Assembly (NCBI RefSeq): GCF_009708215.1
Contig: NZ_CP046175.1
Coordinates: 4,836,001-4,900,000 of the forward strand
DNA from: Occultella kanbiaonis
Lineage (GTDB): Bacteria > Actinomycetota > Actinomycetes > Actinomycetales > Beutenbergiaceae
DNA: 64,000 nucleotides
Reading direction: 5' to 3'
Shown: one piece after another, positions 60,889 to 64,000 of the stretch
How positions within the stretch are numbered: the stretch's first letter is position 1
Layout: every line of letters begins with the position of its first letter
Made by a program: the position numbers and the translations under genes
The notes under the pieces: model-generated
Database searches by the model: none
What the model was told of the DNA's origin: nothing
What the model saw: the letters and a program-made list of their open reading frames with translations, nothing else

Positions 60889-62079
60889 TCAGACGTAGAG
60901 AAGTGCGTCCGGCGGCACGATGGGCGTCGGTGGACCGCCGTCGAGGATCGCGCTCAGGTCCGCCCCGCGATCGATTCCCTCGCGCAGGGCCGGCGAGCCC
61001 CAGAGGAGGTCGATGAACGGCGGGCGGCCGGGCCGCGCCGGCAGCCAGATCGACTCCCCGGGATACAGGCCGGCGACGGCCTGGAGCACGGCCACGCCGG
61101 TCGCGATCGGATCGAACGCCGCGGCGTCGCGCACGTGCAGTTGGGCGCCGTGCACCACGTCGCCGTGCCACTTGCTGAACGTGGGGCGGAAGACGGCCTC
61201 CCGGAAGGCGACGCCGGGCAGGTCCCGCTCGGTCAGCGCGACGGCCAGGCGCCCGTCGGTCCAGGACGCTCCGAACAGCTCGAACGGCTTCGTGGTGCCG
61301 CGGCCCTCCGAGAGCACGGTGCCCTCCAGCAGACCGATGGCGCCGAAGACGGTCGCGGTGGTCAGCGTTGGCATGTTCGGCGACGGCATGACCCAGTCGT
61401 CGTCCGGCGCCCGGCGCTGCCGGCTCCAGCCGGCCAGCTCGATCACCTCGAGATCGGCTCCGGTGCCGACTGCGTCCGGTACGTGGGCGACGTTGAACCA
61501 CCGTGCCAGCTCGCCGAGGGTGAGTCCGTGCTGGAGCGGGATCGAGACCCGGCCCACGAAGCTGGCGCAGGAAGGATCGAGCCCGGGTCCGGTCCGGACC
61601 AGGCCACCGAGGGGATTCGGCCGGTCGAGCACCACGATGCGGATCCCGACCCGTGCCGCGGAGCAGAGCAGGTCGAAGAGCGTCCAGGTGTAGGTGTAGA
61701 ACCGAACGCCGATGTCCTGGAAGTCCACCAGGATCGTGGCCACCCCGGACTCGCGCAGCAGCCCGTCGAGCCGCGGCCCGTCGCAGCGGTAGGTGTCCAA
61801 CACCGGCAGACCGGTGCCGAGGTCGACGCCGTCGCCCTCACTCTCGCCGGCCTGCACCGCACCCCAGTAGCCGTGCTCCGGCGTGAAGATCGTGGTCAGC
61901 TCCACGCCCGCACCCAGCAGCGCGTCGACGCCACGGCGCAGGTCCTCCGTGACGGACGTGTAGTTCGCGCACAGGCCGATGGGGCCGTCGCCGATCAGGC
62001 CGGGTTCTGCGATCGCCCGGCCCAGGCCCGTTCGGACCCGCGCCACATCGTCCACCTCGACCACTGGCCGTTCCCCCAC
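60889..62079 (-). CDS. namZ: DUF1343 protein, NamZ-type exo-beta-N-acetylmuramidase
   Basis: A 396-residue protein of the DUF1343/GH171 family, whose Bacillus member NamZ removes terminal MurNAc from peptidoglycan fragments. Conserved features include FTPEHGYWGAVQAGE near 65-79, ILVDFQDIGVRFYTYTWTL near 116-134 with the catalytic Asp/Glu region and MPSPNMPTLTTATVF near 231. SEGRGTTKPFELFGA near 258 is also present. No signal peptide is visible, unlike the secreted Bacillus enzyme, so a cytoplasmic role on imported MurNAc-GlcNAc is likely. It is first gene of the operon running to 53622. Confidence 0.9.
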   Translation of the reverse strand: MGERPVVEVDDVARVRTGLGRAIAEPGLIGDGPIGLCANYTSVTEDLRRGVDALLGAGVELTTIFTPEHGYWGAVQAGESEGDGVDLGTGLPVLDTYRCDGPRLDGLLRESGVATILVDFQDIGVRFYTYTWTLFDLLCSAARVGIRIVVLDRPNPLGGLVRTGPGLDPSCASFVGRVSIPLQHGLTLGELARWFNVAHVPDAVGTGADLEVIELAGWSRQRRAPDDDWVMPSPNMPTLTTATVFGAIGLLEGTVLSEGRGTTKPFELFGASWTDGRLAVALTERDLPGVAFREAVFRPTFSKWHGDVVHGAQLHVRDAAAFDPIATGVAVLQAVAGLYPGESIWLPARPGRPPFIDLLWGSPALREGIDRGADLSAILDGGPPTPIVPPDALLYV

Positions 62080-62189
62080 TCGTCATCGACTGATGTAAGT
62101 ACGCTACACAGATCGTCAGACTAGGGTCAATTAGTTACGTCGACGTTACGCGCGCTTCCCACGCGTGCCGTGCCCCGCGGAGCAGCCTC

Positions 62190-64000
62190 TCAGAGGCTGC
62201 CGACCAGGCCGGGCAGCGCCCCGGCGCGGGCGAACACCGGGATCACCTCGATCGGCGCGTCGACCTCGATCCGCTGCCCGCCGTGGTGCACCTCGCCGGT
62301 GCGCAGGTCGGTCCAGTCCGTCCCGGCCGGCAGGTAGACCGGCCGCGAGCGCGCCCCGGCCCGGAGCACCGGCGCGACCAGCAGGTCCGGCCCGAACAGG
62401 AACTGATCGGCCACGTCCCACGCAGCCGGGTCGCCCGGGAACTCATGGAACAGGGCGCGCATCACCGGCTGTCCGTCGGTGTGCGCGGCGCCCATCACCG
62501 ATCGCGTGTAGTCGCGCAGCCGCTCCCGCAGGTGGGCGTAGCGGGACAGGATCGCGAACACCTCCTCGCCGAAGCTCCAGAGCTCGTTGGCGGCGCCGGA
62601 GTCCCGGCGGTGGCTCCCGTCCGCGGCCCGGACCCGCTCGGCCGGGCCGCGGTCACCGTGCAGCCGCATCACGGGCAGGAAGGTCCCGAACTGGAACCAG
62701 CGCACCAGGAGTTCGTGGAAGGCCGGGTCATCGGTGCGTCCGCCGCCGAACCCACCGATGTCCGTGGTGAACCACGGGATCCCGGCCACGCCCATGTGGA
62801 TCCCCGCGGTGATCTGGCGGGCCATCGACGCGAAGCTGGAGTGGATGTCGCCGGACCAGACGAGGGCGCCGTAGCGCTGACTGCCGGCCCACGCGGCCCG
62901 CACCAGACTGACCGGAGCACCGTCGCCGTCGGCCATCAGTCCGTCATGGAAGGTGCGCGCGAACAGTTGCGGGTAGATGTTGCCGACCTCGCGGACCTGG
63001 CCGAGGTGGTACCGGTAGGCGGCGTAGTCGTAGAACGCGAACTCGGGCTCCGCCTCGTCCAGCCAGAACAGCCGGATGCCGTGCCGGGCGTAGTTGGCGC
63101 GGCAGGTCTCCCAGAGGAACTCGCGGGCCGCCGGGTTCGTCACGTCCACGAACTGGCTCGGGCCCTCGAACGCCATCTGGACGTCGACGCCCCGGTTGGA
63201 CAGGGCGAGCCAGCCCTCGCGGGCCATCCGCGCATAGTTCTCCGAGGAGTGCGACACCTGGGGCCACACCGACACCATGAGCTCGATGCCGAGGTCCTTC
63301 AGCTCCGCGACCATCGCGGCCGGATCGGGCCAGAACTCCTCCTCGAACCGGTAGTCGCCCATGTGCGGCCAGTGGAAGAAGTCGGCGACGATGACGTCCA
63401 TCGGCAGCCCACGCCGTTTGTGCTCCCGGGCCACCTCGAGCAGCTGCTCCTGGTTCCAGTACCGCAGCTTGCACTGCCAGAAGCCGAGGCCGTGCTCCGG
63501 CATCATCGGCGCGTGCCCGGTGGCGTCCGCGTAGGCGGCGGTGATCTGCGCCGGCGACGATCCCGCGGTGACCCAGTAGTCGATCTGCCTGGTGGACTCG
63601 GCGACCCACTCGGTGCGGTTGCTCGCGAACGTCGCCCGGCCGACCGCGGGATTGTGCCAGAGGAACCCGTAGCCGGCACTGGACAGCACGAACGGCACGC
63701 TCACCTGCGAGTTGCGGTGGGCGAGCTCGAACGTGCAGCCCTTGATGTCGAGGATGTCCTGCTGGTACTGACCCATCCCGTAGAGCTTCTCGGTGGGATC
63801 GGCCACCAGGGCGAGCGTGGTGGCATAGGTACCGCCGTCCTGCGCCGAGTAGTCCCGAGCCCGCAGCTTGAGGGCGCCGCCGGCGTCCGCCTCGGCGAAC
63901 AGCAGGCGTCCGTCGGCCCCGTAGAACTCCAGCCGGCACGCGAAACGCTGGTAGCCGGACTGTCCGTCGAAATGGTCCCGGGCGGTCGCGACGACGCGCA
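62190..64000 (-). CDS. GH31-family glycosidase, partial (runs off the window)
   Basis: At least 603 residues, with the N-terminus beyond the right edge; the frame stays open to base 64000. GH31 features are KLYGMGQYQQDILDIKGC, the FWQCKLRYWNQEQLLEVARE stretch and DVIVADFFHWPHMGDYRF. The nucleophile region is RLFWLDEAEPEF and the acid/base region is ALVWSGDIHSSFASM, where the Asp is expected. The sequence looks closer to alpha-xylosidase/alpha-galactosidase-type GH31 than to maltase, but the specificity is unproven. No signal peptide can be judged. It is separated from NamZ by about 110 bases and may be a different unit. Confidence 0.9.
   Translation of the reverse strand, partial: RVVATARDHFDGQSGYQRFACRLEFYGADGRLLFAEADAGGALKLRARDYSAQDGGTYATTLALVADPTEKLYGMGQYQQDILDIKGCTFELAHRNSQVSVPFVLSSAGYGFLWHNPAVGRATFASNRTEWVAESTRQIDYWVTAGSSPAQITAAYADATGHAPMMPEHGLGFWQCKLRYWNQEQLLEVAREHKRRGLPMDVIVADFFHWPHMGDYRFEEEFWPDPAAMVAELKDLGIELMVSVWPQVSHSSENYARMAREGWLALSNRGVDVQMAFEGPSQFVDVTNPAAREFLWETCRANYARHGIRLFWLDEAEPEFAFYDYAAYRYHLGQVREVGNIYPQLFARTFHDGLMADGDGAPVSLVRAAWAGSQRYGALVWSGDIHSSFASMARQITAGIHMGVAGIPWFTTDIGGFGGGRTDDPAFHELLVRWFQFGTFLPVMRLHGDRGPAERVRAADGSHRRDSGAANELWSFGEEVFAILSRYAHLRERLRDYTRSVMGAAHTDGQPVMRALFHEFPGDPAAWDVADQFLFGPDLLVAPVLRAGARSRPVYLPAGTDWTDLRTGEVHHGGQRIEVDAPIEVIPVFARAGALPGLVGSL

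Noticed and set aside
62137-62146. ACGTCGACGT palindrome upstream of NamZ as an operator
   Set aside because: A 10-base perfect dyad, but CG-rich palindromes of this size are expected by chance in such DNA and no second copy is seen near the other murein genes.

Overview
The window is very GC-rich, densely coded DNA with frequent 1-4 base start/stop overlaps, GTG starts and GC-rich hairpins. The gene set (an OleBC fusion in an olefin cluster, LytR C-terminal protein, AMIN-like lipoprotein, SigE-type ECF sigma factor, fused peptide-ABC permease/ATPase) points to an actinobacterium, most likely Micrococcales. The sequence alone does not settle the genus. No rRNA, tRNA, CRISPR array, prophage or complete insertion sequence was seen. 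Most of the window is carbohydrate scavenging and catabolism organised around local regulators.

Region 1 (1-10.1 kb) is mixed accessory content. It holds an ECF sigma/putative anti-sigma pair, an AMIN-like lipoprotein, several small membrane or secreted hypotheticals, a PadR-ABC-FtsX operon with a perfect inverted repeat at its promoter, a RibD-like reductase and two tiny overlapping unknown genes.

Region 2 (10.2-24.7 kb) is a sugar or polysaccharide utilisation locus. A CUT1 ABC importer, a toroid-like unknown enzyme, an RraA-family protein, an aldo/keto reductase and a fuconolactonase-type amidohydrolase form one operon facing a GntR/FCD regulator. A 1,367-residue exported beta-helix/Big2 protein lies beyond. 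A 14-base direct-repeat motif occurs in the same orientation upstream of the operon, the regulator gene and the beta-helix gene, so the three units look like one local regulon. A PL5-like alginate lyase family protein follows.

Region 3 (24.8-28.3 kb) is housekeeping: a small VapB/ParB-like protein, a LytR C-terminal protein, DUF4190 and small membrane proteins, a LysR regulator and a hemerythrin-domain protein.

Region 4 (28.3-48.7 kb) centres on L-rhamnose catabolism: RhaI isomerase, RhaDE bifunctional aldolase/dehydrogenase, RhaB kinase and DUF1961 in one operon, plus a GH106-like rhamnosidase candidate, a LacI regulator and an L-lactate dehydrogenase (LldD). Near-identical 12-base LacI-type operators (TGWAWCGATTCA) precede rhaI, the rhamnosidase gene, lacI and lldD. 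These link polymer cleavage, isomerisation, phosphorylation, aldol cleavage, lactaldehyde oxidation and lactate oxidation to pyruvate. Inside this region lie an IlvD/Edd sugar-acid dehydratase and an olefin/beta-lactone cluster, oleA-oleBC-oleD. A polysaccharide pyruvyl transferase and a small lipoprotein are also present.

Region 5 (49.0-62.1 kb) is a peptidoglycan-salvage island: a MurR/RpiR-type regulator, a serine beta-lactamase-like hydrolase, MurQ, NagZ, a peptide-type ABC importer (including a permease-ATPase fusion), a tandem GNAT protein, an unusual PIG-L protein and NamZ (DUF1343). NagZ and NamZ lack signal peptides and no MurP-type PTS transporter is present, so import of muropeptides or disaccharides through the ABC system followed by cytoplasmic digestion is the likely logic. 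The window ends inside a GH31 glycosidase.
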